Source: Clostridia bacterium (lineage in GTDB: Bacteria > Bacillota > Clostridia > Oscillospirales > Acutalibacteraceae). From it: 64,000 bases of DNA. The position numbers were made by a program, and so were the translations under genes. Location: positions 1 through 64,000 of the forward strand of contig CAAGJJ010000175.1 of NCBI GenBank assembly GCA_900770165.1, read 5' to 3'. A model generated the notes under the pieces. It was not told the DNA's origin. It ran no database searches and saw only the letters and a program-made list of their open reading frames with translations. Numbering within the stretch: the stretch's first letter is position 1; every line of letters starts with the position of its first letter. Positions 9,001 to 18,192 of this stretch are shown here, piece by piece.

Positions 9001-9777
9001 TCATATAATCAAACTTAAAACTGCCATTATACTGATAAATACCGGGTATATAATTCTCAAACCATATTTAACCGGTTTGGATATATTCATTCTTTTATTG
9101 TCATATAAGGCAATTAAAGCCATATCAATAAGTATCGGTATATAAAGAATATTAGCTTCAGATAAAATAAGTATTATAATCGGTATAACAGCTCTTAATT
9201 TCTTTTTATTTCTTAACAGATAGAATAAAGCTATTAATAATATTCCTGTATATGAATAATCATTAGCTATAAGATAATTACCTAACATGAATCCACTTAT
9301 AATTATTGTTTTTACATAGAAATTGAATCTTCTACTTTTTTTCTTACTATATTTCTTAAATCCTAATCTGACCTTTTTATCTTTATAGTAATTAAAGAAG
9401 AAACCATAATAATCTTTATCCAATAATATAAGCATTAAAAATCCTGAAAATAATGTAAAACATACATTGTTTTTTAATGGGTATTTAATACTGCCGGACA
9501 AAAATACATTGAATGGTATTTCACTTATAAAGGCAAGTAATAAAAGCATAATTAATTTATACTTATAATTCTTATACTTATTATTTTTATCAGATTGTTT
9601 CAAAAAAGTTTCAGTAAGCAAAAAAGCAAATAATGGAAATGACAGATTTCCTATTGCTGTCATAACCATTATCCAAGAATCATTTAATCTATGTATTAAT
9701 AAATAACTTAAATCACCGATAATCATTGTAATAATGGCTGTTATTTTTAATATTAAATAATTTGCTTTAATTTTCAT
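9001..9777 (-). CDS. traX: TraX-family membrane protein
   Basis: 258 residues, about eight to nine hydrophobic segments. The N-terminal half has the family signature: LKITAIITMIIGDLSYLL, then a long segment with ISEIPFNVFLSG. TraX of F-like plasmids N-acetylates the pilin, and Firmicute homologues belong to the same acyltransferase-like membrane family. Here it may modify the conjugative or Tad pilin. Ends with TGA-TAG. Confidence 0.75.
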   Translation of the reverse strand: MKIKANYLILKITAIITMIIGDLSYLLIHRLNDSWIMVMTAIGNLSFPLFAFLLTETFLKQSDKNNKYKNYKYKLIMLLLLAFISEIPFNVFLSGSIKYPLKNNVCFTLFSGFLMLILLDKDYYGFFFNYYKDKKVRLGFKKYSKKKSRRFNFYVKTIIISGFMLGNYLIANDYSYTGILLIALFYLLRNKKKLRAVIPIIILILSEANILYIPILIDMALIALYDNKRMNISKPVKYGLRIIYPVFISIMAVLSLII

Positions 9778-9804
9778 AAACTACTTCCAAGATTAATTTT
9801 CTTT

Positions 9805-10365
9805 CTAGTAATCAGATAAACCATTCTCATCTTCTACTGTTTCAGGCTTTGTATCTTCCTTACACCACTTAGCCAGTTCCTTCTTAAACTGCACACCACC
9901 TAAGAACTTCTTAGCTACACATGCTGTAAAACCTGAGAACTTATTAAAGCCCTTTCCATACCATTTTGAAACTGTTCTTGAACCATCATTCCAGATGATT
10001 GTAGTATAAGGTGCATTGAAGATAACCTTTTTAATTTCAACAGGCTTCTTAGCTGCTTCAAGTTCTCTCTTAAGACGTTCATTTTCTTCTAAAAGTCTCT
10101 GCTCTTCTAATGCTGCATATAATGCATCTACATTATCTGCATCACATTTATCACATTCATCACAGTCATCTAAACATCCATCACATTCATCATCACAATC
10201 AAGTGATTCAAGAAATGTTATTAAATCTACAAGCTCATCAGTGCTAAGTTCATTTAATGTAGCTTCGATTGCTGCTTCCATTTCCTTATTCTTTGTTTCT
10301 GCTGATTCTGCTGATTTTTCTGCTGATTTTACCTGTACTGGTGTCTTAATTAACTTTAAATACAT
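9805..10365 (-). CDS. Acidic Cys-cluster protein (186 aa)
   Basis: Not recognised. Residues about 55-80 form a dense Cys/Asp cluster (repeats of CD, CDxC and CxxCD) that could bind zinc or another metal. The C-terminal part is basic and aromatic with IIWNDGSRTVSKWYGKG, reminiscent of small phage-type DNA-binding domains. It is the single gene after a dyad-box promoter and a large palindrome, the same arrangement seen in front of the T4SS operons, so it may belong to the same regulon. Confidence 0.55.
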   Translation of the reverse strand: MYLKLIKTPVQVKSAEKSAESAETKNKEMEAAIEATLNELSTDELVDLITFLESLDCDDECDGCLDDCDECDKCDADNVDALYAALEEQRLLEENERLKRELEAAKKPVEIKKVIFNAPYTTIIWNDGSRTVSKWYGKGFNKFSGFTACVAKKFLGGVQFKKELAKWCKEDTKPETVEDENGLSDY

Positions 10366-10422
10366 ACTTTTAATCTCCTTTTATTGTGTTATTTAGTATC
10401 TTTCAATATTAATATGTTACCA

Positions 10423-10473
10423 ATTTGATTGATTTCTTAATGTTTTCAAAATTGAAAACAAAATCAATCAAAT
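10423..10473. repeat. Nested palindrome, copy 1
   Basis: Outer arms ATTTGATTGATTT/AAATCAATCAAAT enclose inner arms GTTTTCAA/TTGAAAAC. The same design lies at 47550-47602 and 62965-63015, with a variant at 52428-52478, each 50-100 bp upstream of a minus-strand start. Confidence 0.85.
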
Positions 10474-10557
10474 CCACATCCTTATAATACATTTTGGTTA
10501 TTCAGCATTTGCTATAAAAAGGCTTTTTTATAATTAAAGTGAAATAAAAAAATAAAA

Positions 10558-10600
10558 TCTGTTTTATAATCTATAAGATTCAGACTATAAAACAGACTTT
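10558..10600 (-). terminator. Intrinsic terminator
   Basis: Long stem of TCTGTTTTATA/TATAAAACAGA around an ATCTATAAGAT centre, after the stop of the gene at 10666-11610. Confidence 0.7.
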
Positions 10601-10665
10601 ATATTATTTTCTAAATTAATAATTATTTTTTACTTTTTACACTTTGGCTCAAAAGTATATTTTTA

Positions 10666-11610
10666 CTATCTCTCCATATCATGTATTTTGAGATTCTTTT
10701 TAACCGGATACATAGGATTATTTGTAAGAAAATAAAGCATATCTTCATCAAACATATATGATGTTCCTGTACTGTCCTTACAGACAATATTGTCTTCATT
10801 TACTTCAGTAACCGTAACTAGGAGTGACTGAGCCGGACTATCAAATTCATTAAGGTTATAATATAACTTATCTCCTACACTAAAATATAAACTGATATCT
10901 TTTTTAACATATTTATAATTAAAATCATGCATATTTAAAAATTCTTCCGGCGTTTCCCCTGACAGCTCATCAAGCATTGTTTCAGCATCTATAAAATGTT
11001 CCTTATCCATTACTCTTTCATTTACCCATGATTCTAAATCTGCTTTAGTATACCTGCATCCCCAAGTTCCGGCATAACAGTCTGAAATATAAAGAATCGC
11101 ATTATCAGGTATATCTTTCCAATCATATCCTGATATATCTGCTTTATATCCAACTCCCTGTCCTATATCCGTAAAATCAAAACCAAAATCAGGATATTTT
11201 TCATAATCTTCTTTAGTTATAAACTGCTGCTCAATATCATCTTCTACATACTTTTCCGGGTCTGCAATTGCTCTTAACAGATTTAATTTACCTTCTACAT
11301 TTTCATATGAATTTTCATCTATAAATTCAAGAAATTCCACAGCCTCTTCTGCTGTTTCAGGTACGCCCTTAACTTTAAGTGCGTTTCTGATTGTTTCACC
11401 GGATAAAAAACCATCAAATATATCATCTATCTCAGATTGAATCAAGCTGTCTGGAATTGTATCAATTACACTAAGCAAGTCATTTCCTGCATATGTCCAT
11501 GCCTTAAGACTATGAAAGCTTTCTGCATTATCCTTTACATAATAGTCTCCGTTTGTATCTTTCATTATATTCAAATCATATGATTCAAATATTTCTGATA
11601 ATTTCATCAT
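10666..11610 (-). CDS. Acidic hypothetical protein (314 aa)
   Basis: Not recognised. The third codon of the longest frame is taken as start because AGGAAGGAA lies at proper distance. The protein is acidic and soluble, with ILYISDCYAGTWGCRYT in the middle and EETPEEFL-like segments. Composition and size resemble antirestriction (ArdA-like) or DNA-mimic proteins only in acidity; no motif supports that function. It is flanked by its own promoter region and terminator. Confidence 0.55.
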   Translation of the reverse strand: MMKLSEIFESYDLNIMKDTNGDYYVKDNAESFHSLKAWTYAGNDLLSVIDTIPDSLIQSEIDDIFDGFLSGETIRNALKVKGVPETAEEAVEFLEFIDENSYENVEGKLNLLRAIADPEKYVEDDIEQQFITKEDYEKYPDFGFDFTDIGQGVGYKADISGYDWKDIPDNAILYISDCYAGTWGCRYTKADLESWVNERVMDKEHFIDAETMLDELSGETPEEFLNMHDFNYKYVKKDISLYFSVGDKLYYNLNEFDSPAQSLLVTVTEVNEDNIVCKDSTGTSYMFDEDMLYFLTNNPMYPVKKNLKIHDMER

Positions 11611-11693
11611 AATCAAAATTCCTTCCTGTATTTTTTCTTTATTATATGATTTCTCAATTTATAAAATATTGTAATAAAGCTTTTTGACATAAA

Positions 11694-11716
11694 AATAACA
11701 GCCCGAAGGCTGTTAT
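11694..11716 (-). terminator. Intrinsic terminator
   Basis: Stem ATAACAGCC/GGCTGTTAT with a CGAA loop, followed by a T-rich tract on the minus strand. An identical hairpin is at 12822-12845. Confidence 0.85.
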
Positions 11717-11726
11717 AATTATGGTT

Positions 11727-11984
11727 TTATTTTTTTATTAAAAAATTCATAAAATCTGAATTTCCTATAGATAATGAACCAATAGAATGAAGATATTTTT
11801 TATGAATATACTGATAATCACTTATAGAAATTTCTTTGTTGTCTTTCATAGTATTTAGCTGTAATAATATATTCTTTGCTAAATTCTGCCATTCTATAGA
11901 CCATCCGTTAATTTCTAATGATTGTAATTTTTCTATATTAACTTGTATTTTAAGTGGCATAGATAAAATTATATTATCGTTCAT
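11727..11984 (-). CDS. Hypothetical protein (85 aa)
   Basis: Not recognised. Small helical protein. Its start overlaps the end of the JAMM-like gene by 11 bases, suggesting coupled translation, and it may be a partner or immunity protein of that gene. Confidence 0.55.
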   Translation of the reverse strand: MNDNIILSMPLKIQVNIEKLQSLEINGWSIEWQNLAKNILLQLNTMKDNKEISISDYQYIHKKYLHSIGSLSIGNSDFMNFLIKK

Positions 11985-12711
11985 AATCGTTCTCCTTTCG
12001 TTGTTGTTTTAATTTTACATTATTTCCCAGTACATGTTTATATTGGATACCTATTTGATTACTGTTTTTTAAAAAAGCATCTGAAACACTCCGCATTTCA
12101 TCAACTGTCCATTTATATGTATCAGGTGCATTAGGATGAACCTTTTCAACTATTGAACCAAAATATTTTATTGCGTCTTTAAAATTATATTTTTCAGAAT
12201 TTTTAGACATATAGTACAATTCACCATTATTTCCTACTACTACCATTAATTTTACCGCTGTTTCAGATAAAAAGAAAGATATATCTTGAACAGAAAAAGT
12301 TGAACAACTTGGGTGGTTATGTATATTAACTACTGCTATATCTTCTGCTCTGCATATTACGGACATAGTTTTTGTATCTGCAAATAATTCTATTTCATTT
12401 TCATTTCCATAACAAATGCCACAATTATTCATTATTTCAGAAAAGCCATCTTTTATTTCTAATTTATTGCTTAAATCATATGTTATAGCTATTTCATTAT
12501 TTTTATTATTCGTTTGAGATTGCTTTAATAAAAACTCAGCAAATTCATGTATTATCAAATCTTCATTCAAATTTAATTCAGGATATAATACATAAGGTAT
12601 TTTAGAAATAGCAACATCTGTTATATTTCGTTTCTTTTTATCATTTTGGAATATTGATTCTGCCAGCTCATACAGTTTCTTAGTCTTTAATAAATATTCA
12701 AAATTGTCCAT
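11974..12711 (-). CDS. JAMM/RadC-like metalloprotease-fold protein
   Basis: 245 residues. The C-terminal half carries VVNIHNHPSCSTFSVQD, the H-x-H-P-x5-S-x2-D zinc site of the JAB/MPN (JAMM) fold, with an upstream Glu in the ENEIELFAD region as likely catalytic base. RadC-like and phage-encoded JAMM proteins of this type are found in mobile elements, where the fold serves in peptidase, deubiquitinase-like or nucleic-acid roles. Substrate unknown. Cotranscribed with an 85-aa gene. Confidence 0.65.
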   Translation of the reverse strand: MDNFEYLLKTKKLYELAESIFQNDKKKRNITDVAISKIPYVLYPELNLNEDLIIHEFAEFLLKQSQTNNKNNEIAITYDLSNKLEIKDGFSEIMNNCGICYGNENEIELFADTKTMSVICRAEDIAVVNIHNHPSCSTFSVQDISFFLSETAVKLMVVVGNNGELYYMSKNSEKYNFKDAIKYFGSIVEKVHPNAPDTYKWTVDEMRSVSDAFLKNSNQIGIQYKHVLGNNVKLKQQRKENDYER

Positions 12712-12821
12712 ATAATATTCCTTTCTTTATTCATTTTTATAGTATATTTTTTTAGCATATTATTTTTCTATTATATAATTTTCAGTTTCTAAAAAATTGC
12801 AATAAAGCCTTTTGACAGAAA

Positions 12822-12845
12822 AATAACAGCCCGAAGGCTGTTATA
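12822..12845 (-). terminator. Intrinsic terminator
   Basis: Hairpin identical to the one at 11694-11716, directly after the lipoprotein stop. Confidence 0.85.
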
Positions 12846-12848
12846 ATT

Positions 12849-13580
12849 TTAGAAAGGAATATAATCACAGATAAGTTTTACTGTTTCACTGGAAAGAATA
12901 AGCTGATTATCTGTTATTTTTTTATTCAGGGTAATACTATCACCATTGTACTGCATACCTGTAAGCATTTCTGCCATATTTTTAATATCTTTATCTAATG
13001 AGCCTTTATCAAATGCAATTTTTAAAGTATCTCCTGCATCTTCATATGTAAATAAAAGACTGTTACCAAGTTCATTAATTGTGCCGGTCTTGGTATCATC
13101 ATTAAATGAAAACTGTATAGAAGCACCCATATCTGAACCACTTTCCTCACAGGCTATATATAAGCCATTTAATATATCAGGCGTTTTAGTGGCTTTGGAA
13201 AGGGTTACTGTCTCATTATCCATTTTAACTGTCATTGATGCAGAATTAACATCTTCTACTCTCATAGCTGATGAACTTGAACCCCCAAATAAATTACCAG
13301 CAAACATAATTAAAGTATCATCCTGAAGCTTATAACTGTACTTTGTATAAATCTGTCCACTTATAATTAGATATACCTCATTATCATTTATCTTAAATAA
13401 ATTAAGTATATCTTCTCCGGCATCATTTTGTGATTTATAATACCATGTTCCTTTAATCTTATCCTGTAATGTAATTGCTTTTGTTTCGTCTGTTTCAATA
13501 GGCATCTGCTTATAATAATCACATCCTGTACCTATAAGGCATACGGCTGCCAATGCTGCTGCTAATATTTTCTTAATCAT
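12849..13580 (-). CDS. Lipoprotein (243 aa)
   Basis: Clear type II signal peptide (MIKKILAAALAAVCLIGTGC), so the mature protein is anchored by Cys20. The exported part has two similar beta-rich stretches starting GTWYYKSQ and LYIACEESG, each with alternating hydrophobic strands, as in lipocalin-like or DUF-type calycin folds. Function unknown. It has its own dyad-box promoter (-10 at 13615-13620). Confidence 0.65.
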   Translation of the reverse strand: MIKKILAAALAAVCLIGTGCDYYKQMPIETDETKAITLQDKIKGTWYYKSQNDAGEDILNLFKINDNEVYLIISGQIYTKYSYKLQDDTLIMFAGNLFGGSSSSAMRVEDVNSASMTVKMDNETVTLSKATKTPDILNGLYIACEESGSDMGASIQFSFNDDTKTGTINELGNSLLFTYEDAGDTLKIAFDKGSLDKDIKNMAEMLTGMQYNGDSITLNKKITDNQLILSSETVKLICDYIPF

Positions 13581-13713
13581 TTTTATTAGTCCTTTCTGTA
13601 TTTTTATTAAACTTATATTAGCATTTCAACTTTAATAAAAAGTTATAAAAAGGACTAATTAATATATTTTGATAAAAATTATAATTTTTTCAATTATTTT
13701 TTGCTGATTTAAA

Positions 13714-13757
13714 CTTATTCTTATGTAATAAGACATTAGTAAGTCGTGCAAAGCCAT
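13714..13757. repeat. Stop-codon-linked repeat, copy 1
   Basis: A TAATAAGACATTAGTAAGTC-type sequence followed by GTGCAAAG and CATTTTT. It is nearly identical to 23798-23842, in both cases at the 3' end of a minus-strand gene. Confidence 0.7.
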
Positions 13758-13759
13758 TT

Positions 13760-14974
13760 TTAATGTTCAATCTGTACAGTTTTAGGTTTCCATATGTTTT
13801 TGCCTTTTTGAAAGCTTCTTAAAGCTTCAACTTTCTTATAAAACATTTCTTCAAGTATTATGCTTCTGTTCGGTTCAGTATCTTTCTCATATATCGAAAA
13901 AGATATATCATCAAATTTTGATAAGTCTACTACATTTCTATCTTTTACATATGATAATAGTCTGTTTTCCTGTGATGTAATAAATGAATGTACTTTATCA
14001 TAGCCAAGATGTACACTGTTAAGTTTATTAGTAGGAACTGAATAGAACATTGAATTACCACTATCATATATAGGAGCAAAACCTAAGAACTCAAGTGTAT
14101 CAGGATTTCTTAATATACTAATATTATTCATATGTCTGTCAGTATTAGTCAGTAGAAAATCAGTCATTATTTCATAATCCATGAAATAGTCAAAGTCTTC
14201 TTCTTTCATTCCCATCTCAAGGCATATCTGCTTAAACGGATAATATAATGACATATTCTGCTTTATTTTAACAGTCTGCAATAATTCCCATGCCGAAATG
14301 CTTTCAATATTTTCATTACAGAAATTATAAGAAAAACAGCCAAGTCCAGTCATATTATTTTCCAGTTCAATTTTAGTGAAATAATATGGTGTAAAATTCA
14401 CAAAGCCCTGAGCTTCGTGTAATTTAGTCGCAAATACTTCATTAATACTCTGCTGATATGATGTACCATAATTGCCTTTTACCATATAACGTCTGTTTTC
14501 ACTGTCTATACACCATTTTTTCTGTACTTCTCCCTGAGATACAGCAAACTTAAATTTAGTCTTATTTCTTAAATCCAAGCCGGAATCTTTATTAAAAGTT
14601 AATTCGCCAAATCTGTCTTCAAACTTATTGGAAAATAAATTAACATCCTTCCATGTAAGGTCTGAATCCAATGGTTTTATCCAATAACAGTCATTAAGAC
14701 TTAAGGCAAGGTTATCTATCATAGCATTGGTAACAGACTTATATTCAAGCCTTTCTAACGCACTCTTAGCCCCCTGCCTCGTTTTGGGTATAGTTCTATC
14801 CTGCCACCACTCAATAAATTTCATGTTATTCATTCTCGCACCTATTGGAAGATGTTCTATGTTTTTAGCATTAATTGTTACTTTATAAGGCTTGGCATTA
14901 ATATCATCTTCTTCAAGCTGCATAATAGCAACTGGAATATCTTTATGCATTAAATAATATGTTCCATTACTCAT
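13760..14974 (-). CDS. HipA-like Ser/Thr kinase-fold protein
   Basis: 404 residues from an ATG with AAAGGATG upstream; a longer frame would overlap the regulator gene. Family signatures are visible: KKWCIDSENRRYMVKGNYG (nucleotide-binding loop region), QSINEVFATKLHE, then NTDRHMNN (catalytic loop) and APIYDSGNSM (metal-binding DxG equivalent). HipA kinases phosphorylate targets such as aminoacyl-tRNA synthetases and are neutralised by a HipB XRE protein. The upstream gene is an XRE protein, so this is a probable toxin-antitoxin pair or a HipA-like regulator. Confidence 0.7.
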   Translation of the reverse strand: MSNGTYYLMHKDIPVAIMQLEEDDINAKPYKVTINAKNIEHLPIGARMNNMKFIEWWQDRTIPKTRQGAKSALERLEYKSVTNAMIDNLALSLNDCYWIKPLDSDLTWKDVNLFSNKFEDRFGELTFNKDSGLDLRNKTKFKFAVSQGEVQKKWCIDSENRRYMVKGNYGTSYQQSINEVFATKLHEAQGFVNFTPYYFTKIELENNMTGLGCFSYNFCNENIESISAWELLQTVKIKQNMSLYYPFKQICLEMGMKEEDFDYFMDYEIMTDFLLTNTDRHMNNISILRNPDTLEFLGFAPIYDSGNSMFYSVPTNKLNSVHLGYDKVHSFITSQENRLLSYVKDRNVVDLSKFDDISFSIYEKDTEPNRSIILEEMFYKKVEALRSFQKGKNIWKPKTVQIEH

Positions 14975-14987
14975 ATAATCACATCCT

Positions 14988-15401
14988 TTACCATAATCTT
15001 TCCCATATAATATCTTCATCCGATTTTTTATCTGCATCAAGATGGGCTTCAAAACTTTTTTTTGCTTTATAATAATCTTCAAACATAAAATCCAGATATA
15101 AACCTAAATTATGTTCACTTGTAGCATCAAGGTCTATCTCAAGACTTAAACAATTGCCCTTATTATCATATACAAGCTTATTAAGCTCATCATAATAATA
15201 CATTGTTCCTTCTTTAGTATTATTTCCCTGTATTACTTTTCTATCTTTGCATATTGTACTTTCTATTAATTTTACTAAGTATCTTGCTGGTTCTGAATAG
15301 CCACCTTCCCAATGCTGCAATGTATTAAGTGGTATATCATATTTCTTTGCAAACTGGCTCTGTGACATGCCTGTTAATTTTCTTAATTCTCTTATTGTCA
15401 T
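14988..15401 (-). CDS. XRE helix-turn-helix regulator, HipB-like position
   Basis: 137 residues. Residues 1-50 form an XRE HTH (MTIRELRKLTGMSQSQFAKKY, followed by PLNTLQHWEGGY); the C-terminal part is acidic and unrelated to classical HipB. It precedes the HipA-like gene by 13 bases and so is probably its antitoxin and autorepressor. The promoter region has two copies of a TATCCTATTTGAGTA sequence (around 15478 and 15684) that could be operators. Confidence 0.7.
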   Translation of the reverse strand: MTIRELRKLTGMSQSQFAKKYDIPLNTLQHWEGGYSEPARYLVKLIESTICKDRKVIQGNNTKEGTMYYYDELNKLVYDNKGNCLSLEIDLDATSEHNLGLYLDFMFEDYYKAKKSFEAHLDADKKSDEDIIWERLW

Positions 15402-15473
15402 ATCTATTTCCTTCTTTCTTTATATTTCAAAAGTACGTTCCTTTCTTTTTATGATTACATCTTATATGACTAT

Positions 15474-15502
15474 ATTATATCCTATTTGAGTACAATATAC
15501 AA
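15474..15502 (-). promoter_or_regulatory. Promoter of the XRE/HipA operon
   Basis: Minus strand TTGTAT (15497-15502), 17-nt spacer, TATAAT (15474-15479). The spacer contains the TACTCAAATAGGATA repeat also found at about 15684-15698, so a repressor site overlaps the promoter. Confidence 0.7.
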
Positions 15503-15535
15503 TAAAGTTTGCTTTGTTATTGAATTATTAGGATA

Positions 15536-15700
15536 CTAAGTTTGTTTTATTAGATTTACCGAAGTTTATTAAGTTTATTTATTAGGATGCGTAGCAGCAT
15601 CATAAATAAACTTGAATATCTCTACAAAGTAGAGATATTAGTATCATAAAATAAACTTAAGTAGCTACGAAGTAGATACAGGTATCCTATTTGAGTATAA
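15536..15700. repeat. REP-like hairpin cluster (GGATGCG-CAGCATC family)
   Basis: AAGTTTATTTATTAGGATGC pairs with GCAGCATCATAAATAAACTT; a second hairpin CTCTACAAAGTAGAG follows. Related copies lie at 23724-23780, 24526-24650 and 47866-48026, always at gene 3' ends. Confidence 0.75.
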
Positions 15701-15712
15701 TTTGCAATAAAA

Positions 15713-15746
15713 ATAAAAAGGACAGGCTCTAATACCTATCCTTTTA
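15713..15746 (-). terminator. Intrinsic terminator
   Basis: Stem AAAGGATAGG/CCTGTCCTTTTT on the minus strand with trailing T-tract, after the stop of the 15751-16500 gene. Confidence 0.7.
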
Positions 15747-15750
15747 TAAT

Positions 15751-16500
15751 TTATCTTTCTTTATCTTCTAAATTTTTCTTAATAACTTTCTGCTTTAATG
15801 ATTCATTTATGTCATTTTCATATCCCTTACAGTTTTCTAAAAGTGTTTCAAAGTCACAATAATCATTCATCCACATAAGTACAGACATCTCAAGTCCTGT
15901 TTCTTTATAGCCTTTAGGAAGGGAAAGTTCAAACTCACCGTAATAGTCCGGCTCACCCTGTTCATCTCTTGGTTCTTTAATATCTATAATACCATTATCA
16001 AAGTCCATTATTATCTTCTGTATCTCATTTTTAGTTGTCGTTTCAATCATGGCAAATAGTTTTTTTCTTTCATCATCACCATACACTTTATCAATTACTT
16101 TCTTACCGGCTTCATTTGGATACACAAACAATCTGCTGTATTCAAAATCTGATAATTCATTAATATCCACAAAGCCTGCTCTTTTTAACATATCACTTTC
16201 TCTGGTAAGTATTTCTATGTCATTAATTACATTCTTATCTTTATTATTTTCATACTGCTTTTCATAGTCTAAGCACCATTTATCTCTAGGGAACTCTTCT
16301 TCTAAGATATAAGCTCTTGTAAGAAATACTGTATCATCTTTGCCTTTTATATGCTTATTATAATAATCCTTATATTCTTTTTCTCTTGTCAATCTATTGC
16401 CTGTAGGATTGCATAATTCGGTTATCTTTATATTCTTATCATTCATTAATAATCTTATATCACTCTTTGCAAATGAATCTTCTTTTATTACTTCTACCAT
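15751..16500 (-). CDS. Hypothetical protein (249 aa)
   Basis: Not recognised. The fourth codon is chosen as start because AAGGAG lies nine bases upstream; the first ATG would touch the ribosome binding site. Charged, soluble and probably helical, without signal or membrane segment. Single-gene unit with a dyad-box promoter (-10 at 16534-16539) and its own terminator. Confidence 0.55.
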   Translation of the reverse strand: MVEVIKEDSFAKSDIRLLMNDKNIKITELCNPTGNRLTREKEYKDYYNKHIKGKDDTVFLTRAYILEEEFPRDKWCLDYEKQYENNKDKNVINDIEILTRESDMLKRAGFVDINELSDFEYSRLFVYPNEAGKKVIDKVYGDDERKKLFAMIETTTKNEIQKIIMDFDNGIIDIKEPRDEQGEPDYYGEFELSLPKGYKETGLEMSVLMWMNDYCDFETLLENCKGYENDINESLKQKVIKKNLEDKER

Positions 16501-16574
16501 ATCCGTCATCTCCTTATATATTTGATTTATTTAATTATACAAAATCCAAGAAGGCATATTTATATAATTAAGCC

Positions 16575-16612
16575 TAAAAAAGTACAGGCTGATTATTTCT
16601 CAACCTGTCCTT
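16575..16612 (-). terminator. Intrinsic terminator of the flotillin gene
   Basis: Stem GGACAGGTTGAG.../CAGCCTGTAC on the minus strand followed by T6, just after the stop at 16627. Confidence 0.7.
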
Positions 16613-16626
16613 AAATTTATTTCTTT

Positions 16627-18192
16627 TTACTTAGCAGAGTTCTTTTCTGACTTAGACACTTTCTCAGGAACATTCTTTACAGTCACCTTAATTTCCGGGT
16701 CTGTGTCTTCCGGAATACCTGTAAAATTAACATTCTTTGTTGTCTTAGCATCATATGTATTTGCCTTCATTACTTCTGTAAGGTCAAAGCCAGTTGTTTC
16801 CTTAACAGATTCAATTGTCTTTGCAAGTACTGATGGTACATTACCGCTAAATGAACCTACACCAGTTTCACCATTACCACCATCAATGATTGTTACCTTA
16901 TCAATAGCTTCTAATGGTTTTGCAATAGCTCCTGCCATCTCTGGAAGTACCTTGATAATCATTTCAGTCATGGCAGCCTTACCATACTTAGCCATAGCAT
17001 CTGCTTTCTTCTCCATAGCTTCTGCTTCAGCTAATCCCTTAGCTTTAATACTTTCAGCATCAGCAATACCCTTAGCCTTAATACTCTCTGCTTCTGCAAA
17101 ACCCTGTGCCTTTACCGCTTCAGCTTCCTGTTCCTTAGCAAATCTGTCTGCTTCTGCCTGTGACTTCTTAGCTTCAGCCTGCTTCTGAATTTCAAACTGC
17201 TTTGCTTCTGCTTCCTTCTGTCTCTGATAAAGTTCTGCATCTGCCTTCTGCTGTGCTGCATACTTTTCAGCTTCAGCCTGCTTACGGATATCAGCATCAA
17301 GTGTCTTTTCCTTAACAGTGATTTCCTTTTCTCTTAACTCAATTTCCTTTTCCTGCTTTGCAATATTAGCATTTGCAGTAGTAATTTCAATTGTCTTTCT
17401 CTGTTCCTGCTGCTGGATTTCATATGCTGCATCAGCTTCAGCCTTCTTAACATCTGCTGCTCTCTTTAATTCCTGCTTCTTAATCTCAAGTTCATTATTT
17501 CTTTCTGCAATAGCAGTCTCAGCTTCGATTCTTGCATCATTAGCCTGCTTTTCAGCATTAGCCTTGGCAACTGCAATATCTCTTTCTGATTCTGCTCTTG
17601 ATATCTGTGCTGATTTAGAAATACTTACTACTCTGTCAATACCAAGATTTTCAATAACATTACCTTCATCTGTAACATTCTGAACATTAAAGCTTACAAT
17701 TTCAAGACCCATTCTTTCCATATCAGGTGCAGCATTTTCCTGTACCTTTTCTGCAAATAACTTTCTGTCCTGTACAATATCTTCAAGCTTCATCTGTCCT
17801 ATAATTTCTCGGACATTACCTTCAAGTACATCTACAACAGATTCCCTGATATAATCTGAATTTTTATTAAGGAAGTTGCTTGCAGCCTTACCAAGCATTT
17901 CAGGTGAAGAACCTACCTTAATCTTAACAGCTGAATCAATGTTGACATTAATATACTCATTTGTTGGTACTGATTCCTTAGTCTTTACATCAACACTTAT
18001 CATCTTTAAATCAAGCTTATCTACTCTCTGTAAAAACGGTATCTTAAGTGATGACCTTCCAATTACATACTTAGGTGTTTTTCTAAGTCCTGATACAATA
18101 AGTGCCTTATCTGTTGGTGCTTTAATATAACTTGCAAATAATAATGCAATTAACGCAACAACTACAACTCCAATAATAACTCCAATTTCCAT
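16627..18192 (-). CDS. SPFH/Band 7 flotillin-like membrane scaffold
   Basis: 521 residues. One N-terminal membrane helix (about 4-22), an SPFH (Band 7) domain (about 25-195), then a long Ala/Glu/Lys/Gln coiled coil (about 195-400) with repeated EAxSIKAKGxADAE units typical of flotillins, and a C-terminal tail. FloT-like proteins form membrane-associated oligomers that organise fluid microdomains. In a mobile element it may stabilise envelope complexes such as T4SS or the Tad machine, but nothing in the sequence ties it to one partner. Length matches flotillins (about 500). Confidence 0.85.
   Translation of the reverse strand: MEIGVIIGVVVVALIALLFASYIKAPTDKALIVSGLRKTPKYVIGRSSLKIPFLQRVDKLDLKMISVDVKTKESVPTNEYINVNIDSAVKIKVGSSPEMLGKAASNFLNKNSDYIRESVVDVLEGNVREIIGQMKLEDIVQDRKLFAEKVQENAAPDMERMGLEIVSFNVQNVTDEGNVIENLGIDRVVSISKSAQISRAESERDIAVAKANAEKQANDARIEAETAIAERNNELEIKKQELKRAADVKKAEADAAYEIQQQEQRKTIEITTANANIAKQEKEIELREKEITVKEKTLDADIRKQAEAEKYAAQQKADAELYQRQKEAEAKQFEIQKQAEAKKSQAEADRFAKEQEAEAVKAQGFAEAESIKAKGIADAESIKAKGLAEAEAMEKKADAMAKYGKAAMTEMIIKVLPEMAGAIAKPLEAIDKVTIIDGGNGETGVGSFSGNVPSVLAKTIESVKETTGFDLTEVMKANTYDAKTTKNVNFTGIPEDTDPEIKVTVKNVPEKVSKSEKNSAK

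Larger units (their letters stand above)
10366..10665. other. Regulatory stretch: dyad box, -10 and large palindrome
   Basis: Contains the dyad AAAAAGGCTTTTTT (10515-10530), a TATTAT -10 (minus, 10484-10489), a 51-bp nested palindrome (10423-10473) starting at the expected transcription start, and the terminator (10558-10600) of the gene at 10666-11610. Confidence 0.6.
15402..15750. other. Promoter/operator and REP-like hairpins between operons
   Basis: Holds the promoter of the XRE/HipA operon (15474-15502), two copies of a 29-bp TATCCTATTTGAGTA...CAATAAA repeat (15478-15506 and 15684-15712), the REP-like hairpins (15536-15700) and the terminator of the gene at 15751-16500. No coding sequence is seen. 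Confidence 0.6.

Noticed and set aside
8468..9003. Reassignment of UGA as a sense codon
   Set aside because: UGA serves as normal stop in several overlapping genes (8468, 8791, 9001), the last directly followed by TAG.
15536..15700. CRISPR-like repeats
   Set aside because: Repeats are inverted hairpins with no regular spacer; no cas gene is present.
16703..17188. Plus-strand frame of 161 codons
   Set aside because: Antisense shadow of the flotillin Ala/Glu-rich coiled coil.
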